Assembly (NCBI RefSeq): GCF_033115175.1
Contig: NC_084830.1
Span: 39,935,409 to 39,999,408, forward strand
DNA length: 64,000 nt
Direction of reading: 5' to 3'
From: Lepus europaeus
Lineage: Eukaryota; Chordata; Mammalia; Lagomorpha; Leporidae
Shown: positions 34,991 through 45,411 of the stretch, in pieces
Layout: the number at the start of each line of letters is the position of its first letter
Position numbering within the stretch: position 1 is the stretch's first letter
The notes under the pieces: generated by a model
Told to the model about the DNA's origin: nothing
Seen by the model: only the letters and a program-made list of their open reading frames with translations
Database searches by the model: none
Program-made: the position numbers and the translations under genes

Positions 34991-35083
34991 GGGCCGGCGC
35001 TGTGGCATAATTGGTAAAGCCATTGCCCACAGTGCTGGCATCCCATATGGGCACCAGTTCATGTAAATAAATCTTTAAAAAAA
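34991..35083 (+). repeat. Internally deleted 93-bp CSINE with perfect 13-bp TSD
   Basis: The head (GGGCCGGCGCTGTGGCATAA to GGGCACCAGTTCATG) is joined directly to the tail TAAATAAATC plus poly-A, lacking about 240 internal bases. TSD AACTTTCAACCTG at 34978-34990 and 35084-35096 is perfect. Confidence 0.93.
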
Positions 35084-35174
35084 AACTTTCAACCTGAAGT
35101 ATTTGTGCATTTGCACCTAAAGTGAAATTCTTGTAGACAGTGTAAAGCTGGATTATATTTTTTAGTTATTATTT

Positions 35175-35445
35175 TTATTTTTTATTTATTTCCAAGACAG
35201 AGTTACAGAAGGTAAGAGAGAGATCGATCGATTCTGCACCCACCCGCTGGTTCACTCCTCAATGGTTGCAACGGCTGGGGCAGTGCCAGGATGAAGCCAG
35301 GAGCCCAGAGCTCCTCCCTCAGGGTCTCCTACATGGGTGCAGACTTTCCCATGTCATTAGCAGAGAGCTGGATCAAAAGTGGAGCAGTCAAGATGCTAGC
35401 ATTGAAGGCAGCGGCTTTACCCACTAATGCCACCATGCTGGCCCC
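35175..35445 (-). repeat. CSINE, shortened copy
   Basis: ATTTATTTCCAAGACAGAGT to CCACCATGCTGGCCCC. Internal sequence near the head is shortened relative to full copies. Confidence 0.88.
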
Positions 35446-36029
35446 AAGATCAGGGTTTTAAAACAAAACAAAACATTTTCTGCCAAATTCTGTCTTGGAG
35501 TTGAAATGTTCGGTTTATTTATAGTCAGTGTAATTACTGATAATGTGAAATTTATGCCTGACATTTTGCTATTTGTTTTATATATGTGTTACATATATTA
35601 TCCTTTCTTCATTACTGCCTTCTTTCGTATTATTTTCTAGTATATAATTTTTATATATTAATAATATAATTTTTCTCTTATAATTAACTTCACTATACAT
35701 ATTTTCTTCAGTAACAACTTAGATGTTTACTAAACATATATGTAGTGAAATCATAATGTAGTTTAATCTAGTGCACACTTCTGTTTTCAAGGTGGTAAAT
35801 CAACTACTTCGATGAGTGTTTTAGTGACAGTTCCAACAACAATTAGCTGTTGCTCAAGCTAATACCAATAATCAGTACAAATTACCTTGAAATTAGACTT
35901 TTTCAAAACATACACTAAATATATATCATTAATTTGATCATTACTTTACATATTATATTTAAAAACTTACATGTCACATAGTAAGCAGCTTAATTGGGGT
36001 TGATGATATATTTGAGACTATCTTAAAAC

Positions 36030-36336
36030 AAAAAAAAGATTTGTTTATTTATTTGAAAGGCAGAGTGACAGAGAAAGAGGGGGAGAGAGAGATTTTCTAT
36101 TTCACTGGTTCACTCCTAAAATGACCACAACAGCAAGGGGTGGGCCAGGCTAAAGCCAGGAGCCTGGAACACCATCCAGATCTCCCACAAGTATGACAGG
36201 GGCCCAAGCACTTGGGCCATCATCTGCTGTCTTCCCAGTTGCATTATCAGGAAACTGGATCAGGAGCAGAGCAGCCAGGACACATGATGGCGTGTCACCA
36301 GCAGTGGTCTAACCCACTGTGCCACAGTCCCAGCCT
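36030..36336 (-). repeat. CSINE, older copy
   Basis: AAAGATTTGTTTATTTATTT to CTGTGCCACAGTCCCAGCC. The head is partly eroded. Confidence 0.88.
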
Positions 36337-37151
36337 CAGTGTATTTAATGTTAAATAGCATTACCTGTTTGTGGAAATCATTAGTAACATTGAATTTTTA
36401 TTTTGTTTGCAGCATTTCTTCTCATCACTTTCTCCTATGCTGGGAGATGACCACAACTTTAATTATATAATAATAGAGAAGTTTGTAATTTATTTGATGT
36501 TCAGAAACAAAACTATTAGATTCCATGGAGACTTGGGACTTATCTACCTTTAACTGTAATATTTAGATTTCTTAGTAACCTAAGTATTTAAATTACTAGT
36601 GTAATATCTTTTTTTCCTTATTTATTTCCAAATAATTTCCTTTTTTTTTTTTTTTTTTTTTTTTGCTTCAGAAAACTTCAACCATAAAAGCAAAGGACTG
36701 TGACTGCTTCAAGGGAAAAGTGTTTTAATATACAATCCCTACACTCCTGAGTAATTACGTAAATTCTGAGGTTTCAGTTTGTTTCTTTTGGCTAATTCTG
36801 AGTCCTTCTGCTTTTTCCTTTTACAAGAGGAAAATTGAAGTAGACTTCAGGTGATCAAAAACAAAAATATTGGCCAAGGGTCCAACATTGTTTAGTTTGC
36901 ATTTGTGCTGCCATGGAACAGTATTTCTGTAGGTCCTTCAGTCCTGTCACTGCCACTTACAAGTGAAACATGTAAAGGAGGCTCTGTAACTGAATGAGCA
37001 GACTTTGTGAAGTGCCTCCTGTTTTAACACCCAATCACATTTCATTTACTTTTCTCATTCTACTTTCTTAGATTATAGGAAAGATCTGTTTATGTGTTTG
37101 TTTTTGCCAGTGCCTGTAGATTAACAAGATTTTTAAAAACTAAAGTTGTAC
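36337..37151. other. Unassigned; contains a 24-T run (36641-36664)
   Basis: Mostly unrecognised. The T-run followed by GCTTCAGAAAACTTCAACCA could be the antisense of a poly-A tail ending a retrocopied transcript whose body extends rightward, but no gene is recognised in it and no TSD was found. Confidence 0.4.
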
Positions 37152-37468
37152 AGGGGCGAGTGTTGTGGCACAGTGGGTTGAACCACCACCTGCAATGCTG
37201 GCATCCATATATTGGAGTGCTAGTTGAAGTCCTGGAAGCTCTGCTTCTGATCCAGCTCCCTGCTAGTGTACCTGGGAAAGTAGCAGAATTTTGCTCAAGT
37301 CCTTAGGCCCCTGCCACCCATGTGGAAGACTCCGGTGGAGTCCCAGGCTCCTGGCTTTGGCCTGGCCCCAAGCTGTCACAGCTATCTGAGGAGTAAACCA
37401 GCAGATGGACAATCTCTTTGTCTCTCCCTCTCCCTGTCATTCTTTCAAATAAATAAAATAAATCTTTA
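37152..37468 (+). repeat. CSINE (CAAATAAATAAA class)
   Basis: AGGGGCGAGTGTTGTGGCAC to TTCAAATAAATAAAATAAAT. It sits immediately downstream (in sense terms) of the RBIS retrocopy. Confidence 0.92.
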
Positions 37469-37527
37469 AATGCATAAATGAAATTGTGTAAAACATTTAC
37501 TTTATTGAGCTTTGTATCATCATTGTA

Positions 37528-37825
37528 TTACAACTGAGCCAGCGATCTTGTAGCTTCGTCAGCATTAACTGGTTCATTTTCATGGTGCAACGGAAGAATC
37601 AGTGCTTTCTGCCAAGATTCCTGAGAAGGCCTCTCGAGAAATGTGCAAGTCCCTTTGTATATTTACAAAATATACACATTTTGCTGATTTTTTCATCACT
37701 CACAATATTTGTCTTCTTAAGATTAGTAGTAACTGGTTTTGCTTTATTTTTAGCCTTAAAGTTCTCTGACTGGCTCTGTGAAATACAGTTCTGGATTTCT
37801 GCCCTCCTCATTTGTTCTTGGCTAT
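37528..37825 (-). pseudogene. Processed pseudogene of RBIS (C8orf59)
   Basis: An intronless minus-strand copy of the mRNA for RBIS, a roughly 100-residue ribosome-biogenesis factor. Recognisable segments: GQKSR and VFH followed by RASQ (near codon 10), KAKNKAKPVTTNLKK (middle), LAHF, and a C-terminal HENEPVNADEATRSLAQL before TAA (37528-37530). It is broken in several ways: the start codon is ATA (37823-37825), a TGA follows AAG AAC AAA at codon 6, a one-base loss shifts frame before the KAKNK segment, and further shifts follow LAHF. About 30 bases after the stop, TCAATAAAGTAAATG retains a poly-A signal. The 87-codon frame through here begins in former 5'UTR and is not a real protein. It lies within the old antisense L1 and is presumably non-functional. 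Confidence 0.88.
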
Positions 37826-38384
37826 TGTCTCCCAAAGCTGTGCGCAGCAGCTTGAGCCCCATATGATGCTATTTGCATACCCTTGTACATATTTTTACAT
37901 TACTTTTGTATCTGTTATTCTGGGAATTACAATCAATCTTAATTCACAGCAATATCAACTGAAGGATCAATACCAACTTAACCTCAATAGTAAATACAGA
38001 TGTGCTCCTGTGTAAGTCTGCTCCTCCTCCTTGTATACTATTATTGTCATACCAGTTATATCTCTATGCATTGTTGGCCAGTCGATACAGATTTATAATA
38101 TTGCTTTACATAACTGTGTTTTAAATAAGATAGGAAGAAAAATTTTTTATACATTTACACTATCTTTTATATTAACCAAGGTAATTACTTTTACCATTCA
38201 TTGCTCTTTTATTGCTTTGTGTGACTTTCAGTTACTGTTTAGTTCCTGTTTGTTTTAGCATGAAAATCTCCCTTTAGTGTTTCTTTAGTGCAGGTATTCT
38301 AGTGACAAATTCATTCAGGTTTTGTTTAATTCTCTTATTTTTAAAGGATAATTTTGCTGGATATAGAATTCTAGATGGACAGGA

Positions 38385-38740
38385 CTTTTTTTTCCCAAAG
38401 ATTTATTTATTTATTTGAAAGTAAGAGTTACACAGAGAGAGAAGGAGACAGAGAGAGAGAGAGAGAGAGGTCTCCCATCCACTGGTTCACTCCCCAACTG
38501 GCAGCAAAGGCCAGAGCTGGGCTGATGCGAAGCCAGGAGCCAGGATCTTCTTCCAGGTCTCACATGTGGGTGCAGGAGCCCAAGGACTTGGGCCATCTTC
38601 CACTGCTTTCCCAGGCCATAGAAGAGAGCTGGATCAGAAGTGGAGCAGCCAGGACTTGAACCGATGCCATATGGGGTTGGCACTGCATATGCCAGTACTG
38701 CAGGCGGTGGCTTTACCTGCTATGCTACAGTGCCAGCCCC
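38385..38740 (-). repeat. CSINE with 9-bp TSD
   Basis: TSD TGGACAGGA at 38376-38384 and 38741-38749. GA-rich tract expanded. Confidence 0.95.
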
Positions 38741-38786
38741 TGGACAGGAATTTTTATCCCAGGACTATGAATATACTCTCCCTTTG

Positions 38787-39169
38787 CTTTCTTTTTTTTT
38801 TTTAAAGATTTATTTATTTTATTTGAATGTCAGAGTTACACAGAAAGAGGAGAGGCAGAGAGAGAGAGACAGAGAGAGACAGAGACAGAGAGAGAGGTCT
38901 TCCATCTGATGGTTCACTCCCCAAATGGCTGCAACGGCCAGAGCTGCGCCCATCCGAAGCCAGGAGCTAGGTGCTTCCTCTTATCTCCCACATGGGTGCA
39001 GGGCCCCAAGGACTTGGGCCATCTCCTACTGCTTTCCCAGGCCATAGCAGAGAGCTGGACAGGAAGTGGAGCAGACAGGTCTTGAACTGGCGCTCATATG
39101 GACACCCATATGGGATGCCAGTGGTGCTTCCGGCCAGGGCGTTGACCCACTGTGCCACAGCGCCAGCTC
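38787..39169 (-). repeat. CSINE with perfect 11-bp TSD
   Basis: TSD CTCTCCCTTTG at 38776-38786 and 39170-39180. Only 37 bases separate it from the previous CSINE. Confidence 0.95.
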
Positions 39170-39259
39170 CTCTCCCTTTGTAACTACGTAGTTTCTGGTG
39201 AGAAATTGCCTGTTAATCTTATTGAAGAACTCTTGTATACCAAAACACATTTAGGTAAA

Positions 39260-39485
39260 GTTTTATTGTTCCATAGTACTTATATCAGGGTGACTATAGT
39301 TCACAATAATGTAGTCAATATAATGTAGTATGAAGAACTAGAAGAGAGTAATTTGTAGGCTCCAAATACAAAGAAATGATGAGGCAACAGAAATGCTAAT
39401 TTCCTGATTTGATTAGTTTATACTGTATGTACCTGTTAAAATATAAGTGTACCCCATAAAAATATACAAGTATTAATTTAAAAAG
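39260..39485 (+). repeat. Old L1 (L1MA/MB-type) 3' end
   Basis: GGGTGACTATAGTTCACAAT, ACAAAGAAATGATGAGGCAA, CTGATTTGATTAGTTTATAC, GTACCCCATAAAAATATACA: the terminal region of an L1MA/MB-like element. Confidence 0.75.
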
Positions 39486-39555
39486 GAAGATCCTTTATAT
39501 GTGATAAGTCTCTTCTCTTTTATTGCTTTGAAAATTATATCTTTATCTCTTGACA

Positions 39556-40245
39556 GTCTTTTTTTGAAGGTTTAAAAGCAAGATTTATTAGAGTCAGAGA
39601 CTTCCAGACAGAGTGGCATGGAAGGGGGCTCCAAGAAAAGCAAAATCCAAAGGGGCTGGTGGTACTGGGGCTTTTTTTTTTTTTTTTTTTTTGACAGGCA
39701 GAGTGGATAGTGAGAGAGAGACAGAGAGAAAGGTCTTCCTTTTGCCGTTGGTTCACCCTCCAATGGCCACTGCGGCCGGCGCATCTCGTTGATCCAAAGC
39801 CATGAGCCAGGTGCTTCTCCTGGTCTCCCAGGCGGGTGCAGGGCCCTAGGACTTGGGCCATCCTCCACTGCCTTCCCGGGCCATAGCAGAGAGCTGGCCT
39901 GGAAGAGGGGCAACCAGGATAGAATCCAGCGCCCCAACCGGGACTAGAACCTGGTGTGCCGGCGCCGCAAGGCGGAGGATTAGCCTGTTAAGCCACGGCG
40001 CCAGCGGTACTGGGGCTTTTAAGCATAATTTTGGAGAAGAAAAAACTTCAACTTGATATTCATTTACAAGGCAGGGATAACACCCATCAAAATACCTGAT
40101 TTGCAATCTTTCATCCTGTCTGGAAGAAACAAAGAACCATCAGGAGGGTGGGATGCCTAATTTGCTTTATAGTCAACTGGGAGCTCAGAAGGAATTGCCT
40201 CTCCCTTGCTATTCTTATGATAAGATTGGAAGCTGCAAAGGAGTG
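39556..40245 (-). mobile_element. Probable LTR-element sequence split by CSINE and L1
   Basis: Antisense TTTAAAAGCAAGATTTATTA gives, on the minus strand, a CTCTAATAAATCTTGC poly-A signal context typical of LTR ends. The first 90 bases resemble the sequence at 53086. It resumes after the L1 insertion at 42188 (AAGCTTGCTAAAGACATCCT) for an uncertain distance. Family not identified. Confidence 0.4.
39676..40005 (-). repeat. CSINE (TGTCAAAA class) with 15-bp TSD
   Basis: TSD GGTACTGGGGCTTTT at 39661-39675 and 40006-40020, perfect. CpG-rich body. Confidence 0.96.
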
Positions 40246-40258
40246 GGCAGGCACTTTT

Positions 40259-42174
40259 TTCTTTTCTTTCTTTCTTTTTTTTTAAATTTAATGAATACAA
40301 ATTTCATAGATACAGCTTTAGGAATATGGTGGTTCTTCCCCCCACCCACCCACCCTGCCACCCCCACTCCCATCCTACCTCCTATTCCCTCTCACACCCT
40401 ATTATTCTTCATGCTGAGTGAAATAAGCCAGTCCCAAAGGGACAAATATCATATGTTCTCTCTGATCGGTGACAACTATCTGAGCACCAAAAAGGAAACC
40501 TGTTGAAGTGAAACGGACACTATGAGAAACAGTGATTTGATCAGCCCTTGTCCTGACTGTTGATGACAACTTAATACTTTATCCCTTTTAGTATTTTTTT
40601 TTTGTTCTGCTTAATACTATTGGTTGAACTCTGTAATTAATACACAATTATTTGTAAGTGTTGAAATTTAACTGAAAAGTGATCCCTGTTAAATATAAGA
40701 GTGGGAATAAGAGAGGGAGGAGATGTACAATTTGAGACATGCTCAATCAGACTTGCCCCTAATGGTAGAGTTAGAAACGTGCCAGGGGATTCCAATTCAA
40801 TCCCATCAAGGTGCCATGTACCAGTGCCATCTCACCAGTCCAAGTGATCAGTTTCTGTTCACAATTGATCATAATGTAGGACTAAGAGTCAAAGGGATCA
40901 CATAAACAAGACTAGTGTCTGCTAATACTGATAGAATAAAAAAGGGAAAAAACGATCCAACATGGGAAGCGGGATACACAGCAGACTCATAGAATGGCAC
41001 ATGTCCTAAATAGCACTCTGGCCTCAGAATCAGCCCTTAAGGCATTCGGATATGGCTGAAGAGCCCATGATAGTATTTTAAGCATGAAAAGCCAAGACAC
41101 TCTGGCAAAGAAAAAAAAAAAGACCTAAATGAAAGATCTCTGCAAGTGAGATCCCAGTGGAAAGAACGGGGCCGTCAACATCAAAGAAGGAGGTACTTTT
41201 CTCTGAAGGGAGGAGAACTTCCACTTTGACTATGACCTTGTCTAAATAAGATCAAAGTTGGTGAACTGAAAAGGCCTCCATAGCCTTGGCAACTCATGAC
41301 AAGAGCCTAGGGTGATTACTGACGCCATAAACAAGAGTATCAATTTGTTAAGTCAACAACAGGAGTCACTGTGCACTTACTCCTCATGTAGGATCTCTGT
41401 CCTTATTGTGTTGTACATTGAAATTTAATGCTATAACTAGTACTCAAACAGTATTTTACACTTTGTGTTTCTGTATGGGTGCAAACTGTTGAAATCTTTA
41501 CTTAATATATGCTAAATTGATCTTCTGTATATAAAGAGAGTTGAAAATGAATCTTGATGTGAATGGGATGGGAGAGGGAGTGGGAGATGGGAGGGTTGCG
41601 GGTGGGAGGGAAGTTATGGGGGGGGGGGAGACATTGTAATCCATAAGCTGTACTTTGGAAATTTATATTCATTAAATAAAAGTTAAAATTCATTTTAAAA
41701 AGAACTATAAAATAATAAAAAAGATTCATTTTTAATTTTTATATACAGAAGACTAACTCTATACTAATTAAAGATTTCCACAATTTGTACCCACACAGAT
41801 ACACAAAGTATAAAGTATTGTTTGAAAACAACTTCTACAGTTAATTCTCATAGTCAACTCATTAAGGATAGACGTCCTACATGGGGACTAAGTGCACAGT
41901 GACTCCTGTTGTTGATTTAACAATTGACGTTCTTGTTTATGGCGTTAGTGATCACCCAAGGCCCTTGTCATCAGCTGCCAAGGCTGTTGAAGCCCTTTGA
42001 GTCCACAAACTCTGTCAGTATTTAAACAGGGCCATAAGCAAAGTAGAAGTTCTCTCCTCCCTTCAGAGAAAAGTACATCCTTCTTTGATGGCCCCTTTTT
42101 TCCACTGGGATCTCACTCACAGAGATCCTTCATGTAGATCATTCTTTGCCACAGTGTTTTGGCTTTCCATGCCA
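40259..42174. mobile_element. Compound L1 insertion with opposite-orientation segments
   Basis: The outer TSD GGCAGGCACTTTT (40246-40258 and 42175-42187) brackets three parts. 40283-40393 is antisense L1 3' terminus (AATTTAATGAATACAAATTT, C-rich tract). 40394-41700 is sense L1: the ORF2 end (ATGCTGAGTGAAATAAGCCA), the 3'UTR, a G-rich tract (41572-41629) and TATTCATTAAATAAAAG. 41710-42174 is antisense 3'UTR again (TATATACAGAAGACTAACTC onward). Most simply, a sense L1 inserted in a minus-strand, 5'-truncated L1. Confidence 0.8.
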
Positions 42175-42602
42175 GGCAGGCACTTTTAAGCTTGCTAAAG
42201 ACATCCTCTGGAGAAAGCAAGTATTTTGCACCCTTAAACCTCTGTCCGGACTACCCTGACTGCCCACTAACCCATCTGACTCCTCACATCCACTCCCCCC
42301 GCTCCCCGCCCCCCGCAGAAAAATAGACCCTAACTTCTGTTAGGGGAACTGGGCGATGACCACTGTGGCTGCTTCATGCTAAAAAGGGGCATCATTGGGA
42401 ATGGCAGTCAAGACAGGGTTCCACAAGAGGTGGCTTCTCAGCAACAGGTGGCTTCTCGAGGGGGATGCAGTGCCAACTTGCAGGAACTGCTTCCATCCGA
42501 GGTTTCATGGGCATGGCCATCTAGAATTTCACTGTTTCAAGACTTGAGAAAAGGAATCTAATAAGCAGTTTAAACTCACAGAGTCTAAAAACAAAGCATG
42601 GA

Positions 42603-42895
42603 GTCATTGCCGGACCTAAGAAAGGTGCTGGCTGAACTATGAGCAAGTGTTCCTATTGAGAGGCAGATAGAAACTGACAGGAGGGACCAGATACCAATCA
42701 GCTGGGCTAAGGCCTGGCCAGGTATATATGAGGTCCAAACCTATCTTTTCACATAAGGTACTGGAAGAGACATCCTAAGGGAGGTGTGAACCTCCTTAGG
42801 GAAGGCATCCTGTTGACTTCCATTACCTAGCTGGCCTGGGCGGAGAGCTGGTAGATGGCATCTCTAAAAGGAAATTTACATTTCCACCTGCAGTG
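42603..42895 (-). repeat. L1 3'UTR fragment
   Basis: Matches the L1 at 62.97-63.25 kb: GACCTAAGAAAGGTGCTG, ACATCCTAAGGGAGGTGTGA, GAACCTCCTTAGGGAAGGCA, TGGCATCTCTAAAAGGAAAT. It lacks the terminal 3' part. Confidence 0.75.
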
Positions 42896-43135
42896 TTACT
42901 GACCCTACTTGGCTGTCCCCTCAACCGCTGTGGTTACTTTGGAAGCTGGGCTGAGTAAAGGGCTTTTCAGCTTAGAGCTAACAAGGTCTGCAGTTCTGAC
43001 CTGGGAGTCCTTCGACTCCAGGGCAGTTCCATTTCCAGTGACCCAACTCTTGGCTGGCAGAGCTGCCAGGTCTCTTCAAAAGCTGACTTCTGTGTCCACC
43101 AGAAGCCCTGGCTTTCCACTTTGAAAAACCAATGC

Positions 43136-43486
43136 CATGGGCTGGCACTATGGTGCAGCAGGTTAAAGCCTCAGCCTGCAGCACCAGCATCCCATATGGG
43201 CACTGGTTCACATCCCAGCTGCTCATCTCCTGATCTAGCTCTCTGCTATGGCTTAGGAAAGCAGTAGATGATGGCCCAAGTCCTTGGGCCCCTGCAGCCA
43301 AGTGGGAGATCTGGAAGAAGCTCCTGGCTCTTGGCTTTGGATCAGCTCAGCTCCAACCATTGCAGCCATTTGGGGAGTGAACCAGCAGAATGGAAGACCT
43401 CTCTCTCTCTCTCGCTCTCTCTCTGGCTCTACCTCTCTCTGTAACTATGTCTTTCAAATAAATAAAATATATCTTTAAAAAAATTT
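43136..43486 (+). repeat. CSINE with perfect 12-bp TSD
   Basis: TSD AAAAACCAATGC at 43124-43135 and 43487-43498. CpG-poor. Confidence 0.95.
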
Positions 43487-43498
43487 AAAAACCAATGC

Positions 43499-43999
43499 TA
43501 TTTGCGATGGACTGTACTGTTGTGTCTCCTGGATGGCAGATCACTGTGTATAGCAGCCATTAATTAGCCTGCCACCTATCTTTACATTGCTTCTGCTGCC
43601 TAGCTGCTTCCTCCTCCTGGTTTCTGTTAAAGGAGACCAGAGGAAACCTTTAAGAGGATGCAAGTCAAGGGGGTGCTCAGTCCCCTCTCCAATCTTTGGT
43701 GGCCTAAGCTGGAAGTCTATAGTCACAAGCATGTTCTGATAGTGGTTTTTCTGTGAGGTAGGCAATACTCACAAGGAAAGCTATGTCCTCACTTTAACAT
43801 CAAACATGATGACCACCTTATCTATAAAATCTGAAGTCATTAATAAAACTTTCTCTTTCTCTCCCTTCGTTCGGTTTGAAAAGGGAGGTTTTGCTTGTTT
43901 ACTGTGCCCTTGGCAAAGTAAATCTAGCTGTGAAATAATAATTTCTTCCATATATAGCCAGGCTGTTATTACAGAAGATTGTTAGCCATCATTTTATAA
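43499..43999. other. Unassigned, possible LTR-like 3' end
   Basis: TCATTAATAAAACTTTCTCTTT then CTCTCCCTTCGTTCGG near 43835-43875 resembles a retroviral poly-A/R region, but no LTR boundaries were found. Confidence 0.25.
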
Positions 44000-44427
44000 G
44001 GTCTAAAGATCAAACTGTACATCCAATGGAGAGTTCTTCAGAATAGAATCAGTTTCCCTTCTTGAAGAGAATAGAGAAATGAGGGAACAAGTCAGGCTTC
44101 CCAGATTCTTGACAATCTCATTATAATATATGTAAATGTGGATCTCTGAACTTTGTCCTACTTGAATTTTGTAAAGGCTTGTTGGATTACAGATTAATGA
44201 TTTTAAAATTACATTTGGGAAGTTTTCAGTCACTTCTGCAAGTACTCTTTCTGTTATTGTTTCTCTCCTCCAAGGATTCTTATTATGATCATGTTGACAT
44301 ACTTGGTGCATCCCACAGGTCTTTGGAGCTCTGTTCCTTTTTCCTATTTTTTTTCTGCTCACTCTAATCTTCAAACTAAATAATATTAAATTCCAGCTCA
44401 AATATGCTGTTCAATTCCTCTAGTGAA

Positions 44428-44773
44428 TTTTTTTTAAGATTTTATTTGTTTATTTGTTTATTTGTTTACTTGAAAGTCAGAGTTACAGAGAGGCAGAGGC
44501 ACAAAAAGAAAGAGAGGTCTTCCATCTGTTGGTTCACTCCCCAACTTGCCAGAATGGCCAGAGTTGTGCTGATCTGAAGCCAGGAGCCAGGAGCTTCTTC
44601 CAGGTCTCCCACGTAGGTGCAGGGCCCAAGGACTTGGGCCATCTTCCACTGCTCTCCAGGCCTCGGCAGAGAACTGGATTGGAAATGGAGCAGCCAGAAT
44701 TTGAACTGGCACCCAAATGGGAAACCAGCACTGTAGGTGACAGCTTTACACACTATTCCACAACGCTGACCCC
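44428..44773 (-). repeat. CSINE
   Basis: AAGATTTTATTTGTTTATTT with repeated GTTTATTT units to CAACGCTGACCCC. No confident TSD. Confidence 0.92.
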
Positions 44774-44997
44774 AAATTTTTAATTTCAATGGTTTTACTT
44801 TTCAACTCAAGAATTTTTATTGGCATATTTTATAATTTTTAACCTTTTTGACAATCTTTATTTGATAAATTGTCCTCATATTTTCCTTTAGTTGTTTAGA
44901 CACAGTTCCTGGAAAATATTTAAATAGGTGTTAAAGTCTTCATCTAGTAAGTCTAACTTTTAGACTTCCTTGGACAATGTTTCCAATGACTATTTTT

Positions 44998-45329
44998 TAA
45001 AATTTATATACATTTTTATTTGAAAGGAAGAGAGAGATAGAGAGATGCAAATACAGACAGACATCTCCTATTTGGTTTTTCACTCCCTAAATGCTTTCAA
45101 CAGCTTGGGTTGGGCTGGGACAAAGCCAGGACCCAGGAACTCATTCCTGGTCTCCCACATGGGTGGCAGGGATCCAATCACTTGAGCTATCATTTTCTGG
45201 CTCTCTGGGTACCCATTAATAGGAAGCTGGACTAGGAAGCAGAGCTGGGACTCAAGCTCTGGCTCTCCAGTACAGGATGTGGATGTCTCAAATGGCATCT
45301 TAACCAGTGCACAAAAACTTGCCTCTTCC
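44998..45329 (-). repeat. CSINE, older, with 12-bp TSD
   Basis: TSD ATGACTATTTTT at 44986-44997 and 45330-45341. The body is diverged (TACATTTTTATTTGAAAGGA start). Confidence 0.88.
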
Positions 45330-45411
45330 ATGACTATTTTTATTTCCCCCCGTTTGGGGGCCATATTTTCTTGTGTGATATTTTTTGTTGTTGTTGAAAA
45401 TTGGACATCTT

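Larger units (their letters stand above)
33880..39240 (-). repeat. Old L1M ORF2 5' end to ORF1 region, heavily interrupted
   Basis: Between SINEs the antisense order matches ancient L1: TTGATTTTCTGCCTGGTTGA, AAATCTCCAACTATTATTGT, TATCAGTTTTTGTTTCATGT, AGTAACTTCAGCTCTCTTTT, GTGAAATTCTTGTAGACAG, GTCAGTGTAATTACTGATAA, and nearer the right end AAAGGATAATTTTGCTGGAT and TTTCTGGTGAGAAATTGCCT. No frame survives. Eight CSINEs, an AT-rich repeat and an RBIS retrocopy lie within it. About 36337-37150 is not clearly L1. Confidence 0.65.

Noticed and set aside
37599-37862. 87-codon minus-strand open frame
   Set aside because: It starts in the former 5'UTR of the RBIS retrocopy, reads the wrong frame at first and ends at a frameshift stop. 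Treated as a pseudogene, not a gene.
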